DNA from: Watersipora subatra
Taxonomy: Eukaryota > Bryozoa > Gymnolaemata > Cheilostomatida > Watersiporidae
Assembly (NCBI RefSeq): GCF_963576615.1
Contig: NC_088708.1
Coordinates: 51,695,196-51,759,195, forward strand
Direction: 5' to 3'
DNA length: 64,000 nt
Below are positions 1 to 12,270 of this stretch, in pieces (the stretch's first letter is position 1; each line of letters begins with the position of its first letter). The position numbers and the translations under genes are program-made. Below the pieces are notes generated by a model, which worked only from the letters and a program-made list of their open reading frames with translations, was not told where the DNA came from and did no database searches.

Positions 1-700
1 AACTATTGTTTATTATTATGTATTTAGTTAGATTGGAATGTTTAATAAATTAACATTAAGATTGAAATATTTCTAAGTGTTTACAATTAGCTGGATGTAT
101 GAATGAAATGCCAACCTTTGCTTTTAAAAATGGTCTTGAATGGGTTTAGTCTGTCAGCGTGGCAATCGTAGTTTCACAACCCACCCATCTGCACCTTTCT
201 GATGCCCTGATTATCATAAAAGACATAACTGCTGTTCAATATTTTTCATAGATGTATGAATTCCTGATAGATAAAATTAAGCTGCTTTTCCTATGTATGT
301 GTATTGCTCGCTGATTTGGTCAATCTTCGCTGGATCCCTGGCTGATTGTGGCTGGATCCCTAGCTGACCAAAGAGTTTTAACTCCTAAATCACATTTAGT
401 TAAGTTCATCATGGAAATAGTTCATTTATGTCTAAAAAAAACATCTTTGAAGGAGCATCTACAATAACTGATATGTTGATAAACGATCACCACCGTAGGC
501 TATTCATGCATCCGAGCGCTAGTCAAGATGTGTTGCTAGGCTACTCAAAACATTTTGTGTTATTTAATGTTTACATAAAGAAGAAATTTGCAGAGAATTT
601 AAAATTGACACCTTTCGGTTTTAAGATGTGTTGAAAAGTTTACTTTAATAAAATCATTAGTGTGTGTTTTTCACCAAGTAGCTGTACATTTCGAAAGTTT
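1..700. other. Unique AT-rich sequence, no gene recognised
   Basis: No repeat, splice-flanked exon or known domain was recognised. A 68-codon open frame at 428-634 (+) has no family resemblance that I can see and is probably chance. Confidence 0.5.
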
Positions 701-919
701 AGTAGCATCTGTTACATAGATAATGATTGGTCGAGAGTAGCATCTGTTACATAGATAGTGATTGGTCAATAGTAGCATCTGTTACATAAATAGTGATTGG
801 TCGAGAGTAGCATCTGTTACATAGATAGTGATTGGTCGAGAGTAGCATCTGTTACATAGATAGTGATTGGTCGAGAGTAGCATCTGTTAAATAGATAGTG
901 ATTGGTCAAGAGTAGCATT
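701..919. repeat. 35-bp minisatellite, about six copies
   Basis: A unit beginning AGTAGCATCTGTTACATAGA and ending GATTGGTCGAG repeats every 35 bp from 701 to about 910, then breaks off part-way into a seventh copy. Copies differ at only a few positions, so the expansion is fairly young. Confidence 0.95.
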
Positions 920-1937
920 TTGACTTTTTGCTTTGTTGTTAGAAACCAAGGTGTTGCTAGGCTACAAAGTGGAAAAAATTTCATCTTCTAATGAAGGTAT
1001 TGTCTTTCAACTTACCAAACCAGACTGCAAGCTTGTTGAACCGATGGTCTTCAAAACAGACACTGCTGCATCTGCAGAAAAGTACGTTTATGCAGGGCTT
1101 ATCAACTACAATAAAGCTGGCTCACGCTGTATCACAGCATGTCGGAGTCGTCCCATCACCGATTCTTTGTCAACTATATGCGCTGTAAACCAAAAGCATC
1201 GTCGAGGCAACACAGATATGTTGGGAAATATTGCAGCTGTCATACTTAACCGATAGTTTACTGCTCACCGAGCATCGACGACAGCCTTTGCGATGTATAC
1301 CACATCAGCCGTGGTGATTGGCTGTTGTCGATTGCTTGATCTATATTTTCTTTTGGCAGTTTTTACGGGACTAGTATTTTGTCATCTCTGCGACCAAATT
1401 GTATAGTGAGAACGCTATGACGCGGACATTTTGCTGATGAGTTTGTGATAGTGTGAACGTTGTTATCACAGACGATCACCAAAGTATTAAGCGATTAATA
1501 CCGACATACGGTCATGTAGTGTGAAGCAGTCTTAAGCCGTCGAAGGAATGCCAACCTTGTTGTAGTAGTTAAGTGCTCTATTTAAACAAACTCGAAAAAA
1601 TGTCTGCTAATGAGCTTCATTATGGGTTGATTATATTTTATGTTCGCTCTCACTTTTCATCCCACAGCCGGTTCATTTGACTCAGAAAGTTTTCATAGTC
1701 ATGTTTAATTGACTATCGCAGAAATAGTCTGTGAAACATGACTATTTCTGTAATTATGAAATAGATAAATAGTTACGGTCGAATCCTCAAGCTTTTCCTT
1801 ATTTGTGTGTCGTTGTTCTTCACATGTAATCATCTGCAATCCCGCTAGAGGAGGTTCCGGCATGGAACGGGCCATCTGAGATTTTCATAGGAGCCTCTTG
1901 TAGTATCATAAATATTTCTCTAGGCAATGTTTAAGTA
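920..1937. other. Spacer with an unrecognised open frame
   Basis: Non-repetitive sequence between two minisatellites. A 107-codon frame (933-1256, +) is open but has no recognisable domain and no clear splice signals. A short string, GTGTTGCTAGGCTAC, occurs both here (~950) and near 530. No other feature is supported. Confidence 0.4.
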
Positions 1938-4205
1938 GGATTTTTGTATTTAATGGCTGCCTTTCCCTCCTCGTGTTGTTTGTATCTAATGGCTGCCTTT
2001 CCCTCCTCGCGTTGTTTGTATCTAATGGCTGCCTTTCCCTCCTCGTGTTGTTTGTATTTAATGGCTGCCTTTCCCCTCGTGTTGTTTGTATCTAATGGCT
2101 GCCTTTCCCCCCTCGTGTTGTTTGTATCTAATGGTTACCTTTCCCCCCTCGTGTTGTTTGTATCTAATGGCTGCCTTTCCCCCCTGGTGTTGTTTGTATC
2201 TAATGGCTGCCTTTTCCCCTCTTGTGTTGTTTGTATTTAATGGCTGCTTTTCCCCCTCGTGTTGTTTGTATCTAATGGTTACCTTTCCCCCCTCGTGTTG
2301 TTTGTATCTAATGGCTGCCTTTCCCCCCTGGTGTTGTTTGTATCTAATGGCTGCCTTTTCCCCTCTTGTGTTGTTTGTATTTAATGGCTGCTTTTCCCCC
2401 TCGTGTTGTTTGTATTTAATGGCTGCCTTTCCCCCCTCGTGTTGTTTGTATCTAATGGCTGCCTTTTCCCCTCTTGTGTTGTTTGTATTTAATGGCTGCT
2501 TTTCCCCCTCGTGTTGTTTGTATTTAATGGCTGCCTTTCACGCTCGTGTTGTTTGTATTTAATGGCTGCCTTTCCCCCCTCGTGTTGTTTGTATCTAATG
2601 GCTGCCTTTTCCCCTCTTGTGTTGTTTGTATTTAATGGCTGCTTTTCCCCCTCGTGTTGTTTGTATTTAATGGCTGCCTTTCACGCTCGTGTTGTTTGTA
2701 TTTAATGGCTGCCTTTCCCCCCTCGTGTTGTTTGTATCTAATGGCTGCCTTTTCCCCTCTCGTGTTGTTTGTATTTAATGGCTGCTTTTCCCCCTCGTGT
2801 TGTTTGTATTTAATGGCTGCCTTTCCCCCCTCGTGTTGTTTGTATCTAATGGCTGCCTTTCCCCCCTCGTGTTGTCTGTATCTAATGGCTGCCTTTTCCC
2901 CCTCATGTTGTTTGTATTTAATGGCTGCCTTTCCCCTCGTGTTGTATGTATCTAATGGCTGCCTTTCCCCCTCGTGTTGTTTGTATTTAATGGCTGCCTT
3001 TCCCCTCGTGTTGTTTGTATCTAATGGCTGCCTTTCCCCCCTCGTGTTGTTTGTATCTAATGGTTGCCTTTCCCCCCTCGTGTTGTTTGTATCTAATGGC
3101 TGCCTTTGCCCCCGGGTGTTGTTTGTATCTAATGGCTGCCTTTTCCCCTCTCGTGTTGTTTGTATTTAATGGCTGCTTTTCCCCCTCGTGTTGTTTGTAT
3201 TTAATGGCTGCCTTTCCCCCCTCGTGTTGTTTGTATCTAATGGCTGCCTTTCCCCCCTGGTGTTGTTTGTATCTAATGGCTGCCTTTTCCCCTCTCATGT
3301 TGTTTGTATTTAATGGCTGCTTTTCCCCCTCGTGTTGTTTGTATTTAATGGCTGCCTTTCCCCCCTCGTGTTGTTTGTATTTAATGGCTGCTTTTCCCCC
3401 TCGTGTTGTTTGTATTTAATGGCTGCCTTTCCCCCCTGGTGTTGTTTGTATCTAATGGCTGCCTTTTCCCCTCTCATGTTGTTTGTATTTAATGGCTGCT
3501 TTTCCCCCTCGTGTTGTTTGTATTTAATGGCTGCCTTTCCCCCTCGTGTTGTTTGTATCTAATGGCTGCCTTTCCCCTCGTGTTGTTTGTATTTAATGGC
3601 TGCCTTTCACGCTCGTGTTGTTTGTATTTAATGGCTACCTTTCCCTCCTCGTGTTGTTTGTATTTAATGGCTGCCTTTCCCCTCGTGTTGTTTGTATTTA
3701 ATGGCTGCCTTTCCCCCTGGTGTTGTTTGTATTTAATGGCTGCCTTTCCCCCTCGTGAAGTTTGTATTTAATGGCTGCCTTTCCCCCTCGTGTTGTTTGT
3801 ATTTAATGGTTGCCTTTCCCCCCTGGTGTTGTTTGTATCTAATGGCTGCCTTTCCCCCCTCGTGTTGTCTGTATCTAATGGCTGCCTTTTCCCCCTCGTG
3901 TTGTTTGTATTTAATGGCTGCCTTTCCCCTTGTGTTGTATGTATCTAATGGCTGCCTTTCCCCCTCGTGTTGTTTGTATTTAATGGCTGCCTTTCCTCTC
4001 GTGTTGTTTGTATTTAATGGCTGCCTTTCCCTCCTCGTGTTGTTTGTATTTAATGGCTGCCTTTTCCCCCTCGTGTTGTTTGTATTTAATGGCTGCCTTT
4101 CCCCTCATGTTGTTTGTATCTAATGGCTGCCTTTCCCCTCGTGTTGTTTGTATTTAATGGCTGTTTTTCCCCCCTCGTGTTGTTTGTATTTAATGGCTGC
4201 CTAAA
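1938..4205. repeat. Large ~36-bp minisatellite, about 60 copies
   Basis: The unit contains TTTGTATCTAATGGCTGCC followed by a variable C-run and CGTGTTG. It repeats with 35-37 bp spacing for about 2.27 kb; length variation comes from the C-run. Because the usual period of 36 is a multiple of three, long stop-free frames arise on both strands with 12-residue peptide repeats. These are by-products and not genes: phase breaks occur wherever a unit gains or loses a C. Larger blocks of several units are themselves duplicated. Confidence 0.97.
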
Positions 4206-4225
4206 AACTTTCTTGGATTTCTTGG

Positions 4226-4673
4226 GTCTTGTACTGTATTTATTAGTGTATCATTGTTGTCTACTACTGTATTTATTAGTGTATCATTGTTGTCTACTAC
4301 TGTATTTATTAGTGTATCATTGTTGTCTTCTACTGTATTTATTAATGTATCATTGTTGTCTACTACTGTATTTATTGGTGTATCATTGTTGTCTACTACT
4401 GTATTTATTAGTGTATCATTGTTGTCTACTACTGTATTTATTAGTGTATCATTGTTGTCTACTACTGTATTTATTAGTGTATCATTGTTGTCTACTACTG
4501 TATTTATTAGTGTATCATTGTTGTCTTCTACTGTATTTATTAGTGTATCATTGTTGTCTACTACTGTATTTATTAGTGTATCATTGTTGTCTACTACTGT
4601 ATTTATTAGTGTATCATTGTTGTCTTCTACTGTATTTATTAGTGTATCATTGTTGTCTACTACTGTATTTGCA
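4226..4673. repeat. 33-bp minisatellite, about 13 copies
   Basis: The unit CTGTATTTATTAGTGTATCA plus TTGTTGTCTACTA repeats at exactly 33 bp with very few substitutions. Two frames stay open across the array because 33 is divisible by three. It follows the 36-bp array after only about 20 bp, yet the two units look unrelated. Confidence 0.96.
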
Positions 4674-5984
4674 GATTTGGTTTCTTATCTGTTGCTTGCA
4701 TTTTCATCGTTTAAAAGCGTGATTTCTACCTAGCTGTTAATAGCAGTGATACATGGAAGCTTTTGGTGTGATATATTGTTGCACAGCTGTATGGAGCAAA
4801 CCGTATTGGTAGTGGTTATGGCTTATCAGTGAGATAGCATTGCTTCTACTCCAAATTCTTTCTGTTGTTAGCTACTATAGACAAAGAGTCAACCTTTGAG
4901 CCAACGTCATAGGTGTGTCATTACTATTGTGAGGAGGTCTCGACTTTGATTCCATGTCCAGAATTTTCCTTTTTCTGGTCCTGGTTAGGCATTCGGTACT
5001 AAAACACAAATATCACCATTGCGCGACCACCTGAAAGCCTTAATGATGAAGCATCTTTATCTTTTACTACTCTCTAAATACTATAAGAATACTATTATTA
5101 ATATTATTAAATAGTATTCTTATAGTATTTAGAGAGTATTAAAAGATTGAGGCGTTCATTATAGAAGTACGCCTTCCTGGCTTAGAAATTCACTATTTCG
5201 AATTTTATGAAGAAGATATAATAACAAACCAAAAGTGGATGTGGCTCGGCGCATCTTTCACTCATGTCATTGGGGAGCCTAAGTTCATTTCATAGGCTTG
5301 TTTAGGCTTCTGTTTGTGCATATTCTTTCCTTTCTTGCAGGTGGATAGCCAAAATGGGAGAAAGTGCAATAGCGTAGATTCAGTTCCTCACAGTTACCAA
5401 TTACAGTTTAATCGATGCAAATAGATATATTATTAATGCTTATTAACTACAGTCGATTTATTGATCCAATTTCAGATACAACGTTTTCTCAATCAAGTTA
5501 TATTAACTGTGTAACACTGAATTTTACCTTATTCATTTTTTTCTCAGATCGGAACAGATATATCAGATACAATTATTTGACCTATTTACAGTGTTTATCT
5601 ACTTTTATCGTTATCATCACATCATGTAGCTTTGACATTAAAAGCATTTTCATTTTCATATCACTATAGAATCATTTCATGAATTTTGTACAATGTTTTT
5701 AATAGAAGTGTTTATGCTATTCATTTTTATGGTGCAAAGTTTGTTCTGTGTTATTTGTGTTTAATATTACAATTGAATGGTCATTCGTTTTTCAATCCCA
5801 AGTTGTAAACTGGCCCTACTACTGGCCTCCTTAAATCTTTTTACGGCGTTATGTATTTGAATTGCTAATGCAAATGCAAATATACTAACCGATGGCACAA
5901 TGAGCAATTATTGACCCAAGGATAGCACGCCATTGTTGTTATAGCGCATCCAAGCAGTTATTTCTATTAGCCAACAATACAGGG
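4674..5984. other. Spacer without a supported gene
   Basis: Unique sequence apart from the hairpin at 5068-5138. A pyrimidine-rich tract ending CAG at 5340 looks like a splice acceptor, followed by about 25 open codons, but no homology or donor supports an exon. Confidence 0.4.
5068..5138. repeat. 29-bp perfect inverted repeat (hairpin)
   Basis: Arms at 5068-5096 and 5110-5138 are exact reverse complements (outer end TACTCTCTAAATAC) around a 13-bp AT-rich loop. This may be the core of a small palindromic MITE; no flanking duplication was identified. Confidence 0.9.
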
Positions 5985-6091
5985 ACGAGTATAGTACTTT
6001 ATTGGCAATAATTTCATTTCACAAATAGAATTTTTTTTCAAATTAGGCCATACAACAATAGTAAAACAAAAAAAAGGGAAAAAAGCAACAG

Positions 6092-8865
6092 TTAGCCATT
6101 AAAATTGAATAAATAGTCTGACAAATAGTGTTTAAAATGCCTTTCTCTGCTAAGAGAACGGATATTAGGTAGAAGATTGTTAAAGCAGCTGGCAATGACA
6201 TTTTCAAAATGATTGTTAGTGATTGTATGCAATTTGTTCATATCACGTAAGTTGAAATGAGTTGAGAACCTGTAATTGTCATGTAAAAAACGAGGACACA
6301 AAACATGAAAAATCTTGAAACATTGAATTGAAGTAAAATAAATATTTAGCATAGGCAGAGTAAGAAGACGCAGAAATTTGGAAAGATCATTCATTGGGAT
6401 AATATATGCAGGAATATGATGTAGATTTGCAATGAGTCGAAAGGCTCTTTTTTGCAACAAAAATAAACCCTTAGTGACATATCTTGGAGCTAGATTATAA
6501 TAAATGTGGATACCATAAATAATATGGCAAAATATAAACTGATAATAAAATGCAATAGCAGATTTTGAGTTCATGTATGGCCTGCAAAGCTGGAGCAGAG
6601 TCAACGACTTCGTGACCTTACTACAAATAGTGTCGACATGATTATTCCATGAGAGTAGATCTGTCCAAACAAATCCTAACAATTTTGTTTCATGTCTACA
6701 AGTGATGGATTGACTGTTAAACTTAAAAGTAAAGCTGTTTCGAAGGTTGTCATCAGTATTATAAAGAAGAAAGTGTGATTTTTGTAAATTGATTGTCATA
6801 TGATTTGCTGTACACCAGTTGCTGATAATTTGCATGATTAGATTGCAGCTCGTCTCAAGAAGTTGCACATCTTTGTGATAACTGACAAAAACAGTATCAT
6901 CGGCGTAGGCAAAGCCTTTTGGAATAAGTCTAAGAAGATCATTTATATACAGTATATTAAAAATAATACTGGCGCAATAAGTGACCCCTGTGGAACACCA
7001 ACATCAATATCTAGTGTCAATGATTCCTTGTCATTCATGACGACCTTTTGGCGCCTTTTGTGAAAATAGGATTGAAGTATTCGCAACGATTTATTTTTAA
7101 AACCAGCAAGTTCTAGTTTATGATATAATATTTTGTGATTGACACAGTCGAAAGCTTTGCTGAAATCCAAAAACATCAAGCAAATCTTCTCACCTCTGGT
7201 TTTCAAATCCAAACAATCTGAGATTAGTTTATGAACAGCATCAGTGCATGAATGACTTTTTTCTGAAACCACACTGATAAGGATGTAAAATATTATTTTT
7301 GGACAAATGAGAGTAGATGTGAATATTTAAGTGCTTTTCAAAAACTTTAGATAAAGTCGAGAGTACTGAAATAGGGTGAAAATTTGACGGGTTGCTATTA
7401 TCTCCTCCTTTAAACAATGGAGTAACTCGTGCATGTCTCCATGCTGAAGGAAAATAGCCATCAATCAATATTCTGTTAAACATATCAGTGATAATAGGTA
7501 CAATGAATGGAAGAGTTGCTTTTATCATTTTTACAGAAATATTGTCTATGCCTGAGGCTTTGGAATTAGGAATGTTACTGATATATTTTACAATATCATG
7601 AGGAGTAAATTTTGGAAACTCATTAAATGTGGTCTTCAACTCAGTGTTTTGACAAGACAAATAAGGATTGGATGACTGTAAAATTGAATTTGAAAGTTTA
7701 CTTGCAATAGACACAAAATGTGAGTTAAGTTCTGAAGCTGACAAACAGGTGTCACAGCTTTGAGGTTTCTTATTTTTCACATTCAAAGCTTGCCAAAGCT
7801 TACGCATATCACCAGGTTTTAACTGTTTAACAAGTTCGTCGATACATTTTGTTTTTTTCTTTTAATGAGATTTGTGACAAAATTGCGCTGCTTTTTGTAA
7901 GCAGTCCAATCTTTGCAGTTTTTCAGTTTTTCTCTCAACTTTATATTTTGCTGTACCTCTTTGTCAAGCCAGATAGGTAAAGATTCTGACTTGAAGTTTC
8001 TAGTTTTAAGAGGTGCTAACTCATTGACAGCCGTAGAAAACTTTTGATTAAATAAGTTAATAATGTCATTAGTGTTCTTTTTAATCAAAATATCATTCCA
8101 ACTGATGAAGGAAAACTTATTTGAAATATTATCAGGAACGAATCTGAAATAATCTCTATAAGTGATTTTCCGAGGAAATGATTTATGTGCAACACCAATT
8201 TTTCTCACAATAAATACCAAATTATGATCACTCATAGACAATTTAACCACTCCAGAAAACTTGGCGTGATAAGAAAAATTTGTATACACATGATCAATTA
8301 ATGTCGAGGAGTTTACAGTTACTCTTGTGGGTTCGCCAATCAGCTGATTTAAAGGCAGCGGATTACATATTTTCCTTTTCCAATTGGAACTCTCTTTTGT
8401 GTTCAACAAATTGATATTGAAATCACCTAATATCAAAATTTCTTCAGTGTTGCTGTAACACTCTTTCACGAAGTCTGAAAATTTTGTTATCCAATCTACT
8501 GTAGAATTTGGAGGTCTGTAAACAAAAGACACTATGTAAGGTCTCGAAATAACTGGAATGATTTTAATGGAAAGACTATCAGCAGCAATTTCGTTAATAG
8601 CAAATTACAAACGCTTGAAATTAATGGAGTTGTGAATATAGCATAATAAGCCACCGCCCTGATTATAGTTCCTATCATTTCTTATCATATTGTAACCAGA
8701 AATTTTAAAGTAATCATCACCATGTCTAGCTCCAAGAAATGTCTCAGAAAAACAAATAACTTTAAATTTATACTTAAAAATCAAATACTTAACTTCCTCC
8801 ATTTTGGAAGATAAACCTCTTATATTTAAATGGGCAATGGAAAATCCTTTAGAGAGATCCATCAT
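6092..8865 (-). pseudogene. ORF2: APE endonuclease + reverse transcriptase, broken
   Basis: The N-terminal endonuclease shows AHLNIRG, SETFL, GDFNI, a TLIDHVYTN block and SDHNLV. The reverse transcriptase follows with KASGIDNIS, FLDFSKAFDCVNH, VPQGSLIAPVLFLIY and the catalytic YADD at 6896-6907. The frame is broken by a stop at 8605-8607, a frameshift near 7850 in an A-rich run, another near 7250, and one near 6950 just before YADD. About 920 residues in total, a normal length for the class. The C-terminal ~250 residues (6092-6868) are a continuous open stretch. The catalytic aspartates remain, so the copy is fairly young despite its breaks. Confidence 0.9.
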
Positions 8866-10462
8866 TTAAGAGGTTCAGCATGACATAAACAAAGAGTTGA
8901 TGGTATACTTATTCCATGTGAGATGGCATTTTGGTAGAATAGGGAAGAGGAGAATTTAATCTTCAAGGACCTCAATTTTTTACCATCTTTGAACAATCTT
9001 TCTATGAAGGCATCAAAGTCAGTATCTTTGATATCTTGATGTATTTTATTGTCATCTGCATCGAGTGGGACACCTTTAACAATAACTCCATTCTCTTTAA
9101 GAGAATCTGGATCAATGGACAGTATGCAGGAGGATCCGTCAAACAGATCAGATTTCCAGCAATCTGTAACTCCTTTAGCGATGTCCCGGGATCAGAATTG
9201 AATCATAATTCTAGGATTGTTTGACTTGAAGTTGTAACGAGTAACGAGTTCAATGATGGTTGGCCCGTACTGACTGTTTATAGCTTTCCGTATCGTGTCT
9301 TGATTAAATGATTTATGGAGAGAAGAGTTTGGTCAAATTGAAACCACAATGTTGTTGTTTCCAACAAAAGCAGTCTTCTGTTGTTTAGATTGAGCTGGTT
9401 GCTTGACAACTGTTGCTGGAATACTCTGATCAACACCATTTAGGGTAAGATTTGAAGTTGACGGCGTATTTTGTTTGTTGCACGATTTACTTTCTGGGTT
9501 TGTACACACTGTAGCCATTAGCTGAATGTTTCCTTAGTGGTTGATCTTGAAAATAAAGATTTCGCTTTGTTGTCTCAGCATAAGAACTTTGTTGTTCCTT
9601 GAGCTTATCAAATAGTGATTTTTGCATAGCTAAAAGTTTGTTATCAAACTGATTTGATGACCATGATGAATACCTGATGAATTCATCCTTAAGGTTTTCT
9701 GTAGAAATAGATGTTGATTGTAACTTGTCAATTTTTGTTTCCAAATCCGCAACTCTGGTGATTAAGAATTCTACTGTAGTACTCAATTTTGAGCAGCTTT
9801 TACATGTTACTGTAGCTTTTTCGGAAGTATTGTATGAAGCACTTGTTGAAGCTTCATGATTGACTGTAGACAGACACAAAGGTACTGGTTGAATATATGA
9901 TGGAGAATTAGATGAAGACAGCGTTGAAAGCTCATCAATGCACTTTGTTTTTATTTGCACATTAAGAGCCTTCTCTTGATCTTTTGTGACAGTTTTTAAT
10001 ATCTGTTCATAGTGGGAAAAGAAGATGTCAAGATTTGTAAGCTTGTTCACAAGTATTCTACTCGTAGTGTTGTCAAAATTTTACGGTATATAAGGCTGAA
10101 ACACTCGAGTGCACTACTAGACCAGAATGGTCTATATTCTTCTTGATCGACTCCACTTTATAGTTAGATGAAAGGTGAACCACGAAACTACGTTTGAAAA
10201 CCTCATAACCGGCAGCAGTACAATTTATTACTATCTGTGGGTTTTCAGGCTTACCCAGAATGTCCTAGCTAGTTTTAGTCCTTGCGGCATGATCTATTTT
10301 CTTGTGAAGAGATTTGATCCTGGACAAGATGTATGGCAGCTGATTGGATTTTAATACTTCACTTGTTTCTTCTTCAGAAGTCTGGCTGTCCATTTCGTCT
10401 ATCTGCCCTTCTTTATTAGTTTCAGAAGATGACTTTTTCCTCTTTTTTGGCTTGTTACCCAT
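8862..10462 (-). pseudogene. ORF1: coiled-coil and RRM-like nucleic-acid-binding protein, broken
   Basis: The start (10462) is rich in lysine and serine (MGNKPKKRKK). A helical coiled-coil segment lies near 9650-9750 and the C-terminal part contains GVIVKGVPLDADD, resembling the RRM-like half of LINE ORF1 proteins. Stops or shifts occur at 10265, near 10080, near 9520, at 9333 and near 9195. The frame ends with a TGA at 8862-8864 that overlaps the ATG of ORF2 by two bases. In related LINEs ORF1 binds the RNA and forms the RNP; that role here is inferred from family knowledge. Confidence 0.75.
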
Positions 10463-10486
10463 TGCTTTTCAGAACTATTTCCTATA

Positions 10487-10771
10487 ACTGGAGTGGCTCA
10501 GAACCTGGTCACCTCTCTGTGTACAATAGTCTTATGCAAGAATCCGCAACTATTTATGCACATTTTTGCATAATATCTTATCTTATATTTCTTAACAGTA
10601 TAGGGTTATTAGTAGTGGGTTATTGCAATATTGCTGTGATAGAATATAGCTTTGTGGCCAGTGTCTAATATTAATCATGATACATGATTAAATGCAACTG
10701 GGCATGTGCAAGACATGTGACAAAAACAGAAAATTCCCCCATCAAGTGACCAGGTTCTGAGCCACTCCAGT
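10487..10771. mobile_element. 285-bp MITE with ~28-bp perfect TIRs, TA flanks
   Basis: The left end ACTGGAGTGGCTCAGAACCT continues for ~28 bp and is exactly inverted at the right end. TA dinucleotides sit immediately outside both ends (10485-10486, 10772-10773), as expected for Tc1/mariner-type insertion. The interior has no coding potential. It abuts the 5' end of the neighbouring retrotransposon. Confidence 0.88.
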
Positions 10772-11525
10772 TATACTCGTCCACAATACAGCTGTTTATA
10801 GCGCATCTAATACATCAAAATTTAATTCATTCAGTTCATTCTGGGTGAACAGCCGATCGGAGTGGTATGTATAAATACGCTTAAATTCCATTGCTTTTAG
10901 TGGAATCGTTGATGGGTTCTCATTTTCCAAGTTAAATTTGTTAGACTTGTAGTCATCGTGTTCAATGGCTTGTGATTAACTTCATATCGGACCTAAGCAA
11001 TTTGCGAATGTATCAGAAACTGCTGTTTGGTGTAGTTTAAATTGTAGAGCTCTTATGTCGTTGAATTTGATAGCGGCTGTTTGTACTACCCATCTAACTG
11101 GGCAGAAAATCTAGCTTTGGCTATCGCGTGGACTCGATGACATCTAGCCAGAAAGTATTACCAGGATTAATAGACTGCATGCATGGGAGTTTCACCATGT
11201 TCTTTGAACCACTACATCGCCGTTTTTATGCTGAGAAAGGTTTGATTACACAACTATTTATTGGATTAATAAATTCACTATTGCAGATCAGTAAATTTAG
11301 TCTAAAGGTAATGATGGGTGCTAAATTATTTGCTGCCAACAGATGCTGAAAATCCAGTGGTGCATTAACTTTGCAGTATATTGCTGAAATGCAGTATATT
11401 AATTAAGAAATATATGAATTCCCAATGTTAAGGTCATCACTTCATCTATATAAATCTCAAACTTGGCATGTCTGTAGTCCGGTTTGTCCGGCTATAGCTA
11501 TTAAAGTATTAAAATGCAGAATCTT

Positions 11526-11592
11526 TATTGCATGAGATTTAATCTCGGAACCTCTGGTTCACCAGGGAAATGACTTACCAGCTTGGCTATCC
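11526..11592 (-). repeat. tRNA-derived (SINE-like) fragment
   Basis: On the minus strand an A-box-like TAGCCAAGCTGG is followed by a B-box-like GGTTCCGAGATTAAATC. The same B-box region recurs at 23610-23635 (GGTTCCGAGATCAAATC), so this is a dispersed family and not a functional tRNA. No full cloverleaf could be drawn. Confidence 0.45.
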
Positions 11593-11952
11593 GAGATTGA
11601 TGGATTAATTGGGATTGATGGATTAATATGTCGCTATGTGGGTGAAATTACGCTACAGTAGCGTAAGTTTATGCTGTGCTCAACTGTGAGAGCAAGTGGT
11701 TAGCTCTTATTAGTAAGCTTACTCAAATTAGCCATTGCCAATGAGCCAGGCTAATGGCAAGTGGCAAGCAGCTACATTACTTTTCATCATTTATAAGCTA
11801 CTTTTTAATACCTGTGCAACGTCGGGCATTCCGATAGTTATTCATAAAAGAATTATTTATTGCTTGATGGATATAAGTAAAACAAACATATATCTTTACT
11901 ATAATAAGAGCGGTTTCTACTTGTCTGAAGCATGCATTTGAGGTTAGGATAA

Positions 11953-12020
11953 AACATCGCTTTCAACGAGGCTCAAACTTGTGACATTTGGCTTGGTAGA
12001 CCGACACTCTAACACCTGAA
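11953..12020 (-). repeat. tRNA-like (SINE-like) fragment
   Basis: The minus strand reads GTTAGAGTGTCGGTCTACC and, about 20 bp on, AAGTTTGAGCC, resembling A- and B-box segments of a tRNA-derived SINE. Acceptor-stem pairing was not found. Confidence 0.35.
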
Positions 12021-12139
12021 ATGCAAAATTTTTAAAACTGCCCAGTTAAACAGCTTCAATTCTAATCCATAAAAATTAACATGAGGCCAAAAGTCATTGG
12101 TTTAATTGATGCAATATCATTCAGCCATCTTATGTGTAC

Positions 12140-12270
12140 TCTGCTGCGCTTCAGAAACGTACTTATACCAGCTACGCACCAACACTGAACATCAGAATTG
12201 TACTTTTACCAGCTACACACCGACCCTGCACCTCAGAGATGTTTTTATACTAGCTACACACTGAAACTGC
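12140..12270. repeat. ~50-bp imperfect tandem repeat, three copies
   Basis: Phrases such as ACCAGCTACACACC(G)A recur at about 50-bp spacing with CAGAAACGTAC/CAGAATTGTAC/CAGAGATGTTT variants. Divergent, therefore old. Confidence 0.7.

Larger units (their letters stand above)
5985..10480 (-). mobile_element. Two-ORF non-LTR retrotransposon, Jockey/CR1-like, dead copy
   Basis: Read on the minus strand, this is a roughly 4.5-kb LINE-type element: ORF1 (10462 to 8862) with a basic start, a central coiled coil and an RRM-like end, then ORF2 (from 8865) with an APE-type endonuclease and reverse transcriptase. The 3' end near 5990 carries a short A/T-rich tail after a T-rich untranslated region. No RNase H domain was noticed. 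ORF order, endonuclease type and RT motifs fit the Jockey/CR1 group; the exact clade cannot be fixed by eye. Several stops and frameshifts show it cannot mobilise itself. The 5' boundary is set where the neighbouring MITE starts at 10487. Confidence 0.9.

Noticed and set aside
428-634. 68-codon open frame
   Set aside because: No recognisable domain, codon bias or splice context.
933-1256. 107-codon open frame
   Set aside because: Somewhat protein-like composition but no family match or gene structure; left as unassigned spacer.
1938-4205. CRISPR-like regular repeat
   Set aside because: There are no spacers: the whole 36-bp unit repeats. The genome is eukaryotic.
1944-4733. Long repetitive frames with 11-12-residue peptide repeats
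   Set aside because: Products of 36- and 33-bp tandem repeats; phase changes with each C-run length change.
5341-5415. Possible terminal exon after a TTCCTTTCTTGCAG acceptor
   Set aside because: Only 25 open codons, no upstream exon in a compatible phase and no homology.
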